6,879 nt of DNA, taken from the NCBI GenBank assembly GCA_012514925.1, contig JAAYZI010000147.1:1-6879 (forward strand), given 5' to 3'. Source of the stretch: Deltaproteobacteria bacterium. GTDB lineage: Bacteria > Bdellovibrionota_C > UBA2361 > JAAYZI01. Of the stretch, positions 5,635 through 6,879 are shown piece by piece. Positions within the stretch are counted from its first letter, which is position 1, and each line of letters opens with the position of its first letter. Position numbers and translations under genes: made by a program. The notes beneath the pieces are model-generated. The model saw nothing but the letters and a program-made list of their open reading frames with translations, did no database searches and was not told the DNA's origin.

Positions 5635-6763
5635 AAGCTCTATACTCCTTTTCACGTGGCAGCTGGCGCTGCGAAACGACTTCCAATCCAAAAGATTTCA
5701 AACTAGCTAAATCAGAGGGGGTATTGGTAAGCAGTTCAATGCGGCGCGCGCCGAGATCGTACAAAATCTGTGCGCCGATGCCATACTCACGTAAATTAAG
5801 CGGCCGCTGAGGAGGCTTACCCAGACTCAAAGCATGGACCTGCTCTTTAAGATGACCCTTAACTGAACGGCGCAAATACAAAAACACTCCCGTCGGCCCG
5901 TCACCAATCGCGCGCAAACAAGCGTGAATCTGCGAACGCGTCGGAGGGAAGACTCCCCCAAAAACATCAGCCGCCGTAAACTCCATCTGGACCCGCGTAA
6001 GCACGGGCTGGACGGGAGAGATCTCGCCCTTTACTAAAGCCAAGTGCTCCCCACCATAAAGTTTGGAGCGGTAGATGTAGGATCTTAACAGCCCCGTGGC
6101 GGCAGTCGGCAAACTCGCCTCAGCCACGCGCACCACCAAAGGCTCGGTCTGGAGCCGGTAGGCCGTCAGTTCGCTTAGGGTGGTAGTAGGAAGAGCTTGG
6201 ACCTGCGCAAGACGGCTTTGTGAGGAGGGAGTGAGATAGCCGCCGTTTTGATCCAACAGGTCAACAAGCAGCGCAGCATCGCTAAACCCTGAGATACGCG
6301 CAAGATCCAGGGCGCCCTCAGGTAGGGCATTACGCACCAAAACTCCACCCTCACGGGTTTCGACCGGAAAAATATGCCCCGGACGCACTAATTTGCGGGG
6401 CTGTGGCTGGGCTTCTCCCAGGATATTCAAAGTGCGCAGCCGATCTGAAATGCTGATGCCGGTGGTGATGCCCTCACGGGCATCAACAGAGATGTACATT
6501 TGGTAGGCAGTACCTACAGCTCCTCCGATCCCCGCACCGGGACGGGTCATACGCGCGAAAAGAAACGCCTCAGCGCGCATTGGGCTAAGCGCCACCAGCG
6601 GCACGCCCCCGGAAATTGTAAAAACCTGATTGAGCAGGTCGTAATCAATCCGTTCACAGGCAGCCACAAGTACAGCGCGTTGCTGCGGATCCACATCATC
6701 TTGAAGAATCCCCAGGCCGCGCCGCTTAAAAGCTTCAATAAATGGGTAGGGTTTGGCGTTCAT
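5627..6763 (-). CDS. RibBA-like pseudoenzyme (degenerate DHBP synthase plus GTP cyclohydrolase II)
   Basis: This 378-residue protein aligns end to end with bifunctional RibBA (riboflavin synthesis), with conserved scaffold but dismantled active sites. DHBP synthase half (about 5-205): the VDAREGITTGISISDR and RPGHIFP...GGVLVR blocks remain. The catalytic DRENEGD loop aligns without gaps to DPQQRAV (25-31), and GHTE aligns to ALPE (146-149), losing the essential His. GTP cyclohydrolase II half (about 210-372): HLALVKG and YGIGAQILYDLGARRIELLTN are well kept. RVHSEC reads RVQMEF (257-262) and the zinc CDC reads PPT (273-275), so all three zinc cysteines are gone. QEGRGIGL reads RSVKGHLK (299-306), and the DTVEAN region is shortened. 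The frame is intact, so a regulatory or ligand-binding role is more likely than decay; this is inference. It is followed by an HD phosphohydrolase with an 8-nt overlap. The start at ATG 6763 fits the family N-terminus but has no clear Shine-Dalgarno. Confidence 0.85.
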   Translation of the reverse strand: MNAKPYPFIEAFKRRGLGILQDDVDPQQRAVLVAACERIDYDLLNQVFTISGGVPLVALSPMRAEAFLFARMTRPGAGIGGAVGTAYQMYISVDAREGITTGISISDRLRTLNILGEAQPQPRKLVRPGHIFPVETREGGVLVRNALPEGALDLARISGFSDAALLVDLLDQNGGYLTPSSQSRLAQVQALPTTTLSELTAYRLQTEPLVVRVAEASLPTAATGLLRSYIYRSKLYGGEHLALVKGEISPVQPVLTRVQMEFTAADVFGGVFPPTRSQIHACLRAIGDGPTGVFLYLRRSVKGHLKEQVHALSLGKPPQRPLNLREYGIGAQILYDLGARRIELLTNTPSDLASLKSFGLEVVSQRQLPREKEYRAYG

Positions 6764-6879
6764 AGAGTGGGAAAGTGTACTACAACAGGGGCTACTAGAA
6801 AAATTGCGGATGCCAATCTTTGCTCTCCCATCTCCGCACTACTACTGGGAAATAATAACCCCCTGAATATCCTTAGTAA
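6764..6879 (-). other. Unassigned right-edge sequence upstream of the RibBA-like gene
   Basis: Two minus-strand frames are open from the window edge. One ends after 11 codons (TKDIQGVIISQ, TAG 6844-6842) and looks like a plausible C-terminus. The other stays open for 39 codons and ends in a TGA that overlaps the RibBA-like ATG as ATGA. Either could be the tail of an upstream gene, and the window is too short to choose. No clear promoter or Shine-Dalgarno for the RibBA-like gene is visible here, which is compatible with translation coupled to an upstream gene. Confidence 0.3.

Noticed and set aside
5635..5691. Upstream in-frame ATG (5691) as the start of the HD protein
   Set aside because: The extra 19 residues lie inside the RibBA-like gene's conserved C-terminus. 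ATG 5634 has a ribosome site and fits the family N-terminus.
5627..6763. Annotating this gene as a functional RibBA
   Set aside because: Overall similarity is clear, but all key catalytic and zinc-binding residues of both domains are replaced, so an active-enzyme label would mislead.

Overview
The window looks like a bacterial chromosome fragment from a Gram-negative, LPS-making organism with moderate G+C. The evidence is a lipid A gene (lpxB), the start of an MsbA-type lipid exporter and a membrane-anchored lytic-transglycosylase-like protein. I cannot place it taxonomically with confidence. A delta-proteobacterial or Bdellovibrio-like lineage is only a guess. Nothing in the window looks like a phage, IS element, CRISPR array, tRNA or rRNA.

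Left block, minus strand (1-1720): a good sigma70-type promoter (1629-1657) drives a small eight-cysteine protein of the DUF6485 type (1397-1585). After 32 bp comes lpxB, which starts at a TTG codon (1364) with a strong Shine-Dalgarno. The lpxB frame does not stop at its usual end. It continues in frame into the first transmembrane region of an MsbA-like ABC exporter and runs off the left edge, so lipid A disaccharide synthesis and lipid A flipping appear to be fused in one polypeptide.

Centre, plus strand (1830-4250): one long gene encodes an inner-membrane-anchored periplasmic protein with three diverged copies of a lytic transglycosylase (SLT) fold. Only the middle copy has the complete catalytic signature (Glu429). 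Copy 1 has lost about seven residues of the active-site loop. Copy 3 has Arg689 where the catalytic Glu should be. A 35-residue proline/alanine/lysine-rich linker unit is tandemly duplicated between copies 2 and 3.

Convergent junction (4251-4365): an interrupted inverted repeat starts exactly at one gene's stop codon and ends exactly at the other's, with an off-centre perfect 18-bp palindrome inside.

Right block, minus strand (4366-6763): two translationally coupled genes (8-nt overlap). The first is a full-length RibBA-shaped protein (DHBP synthase plus GTP cyclohydrolase II) in which both active sites are replaced: the DRENEGD and GHTE motifs, all three zinc cysteines and the GCH II catalytic loop. 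The frame is intact, so it looks like a maintained pseudoenzyme. The second is an HD-superfamily phosphohydrolase related to dNTP triphosphohydrolases, with its metal-binding residues intact. The most notable items are the LpxB-MsbA fusion, the dead RibBA coupled to an HD phosphohydrolase, and the three-domain transglycosylase with two degenerate domains.
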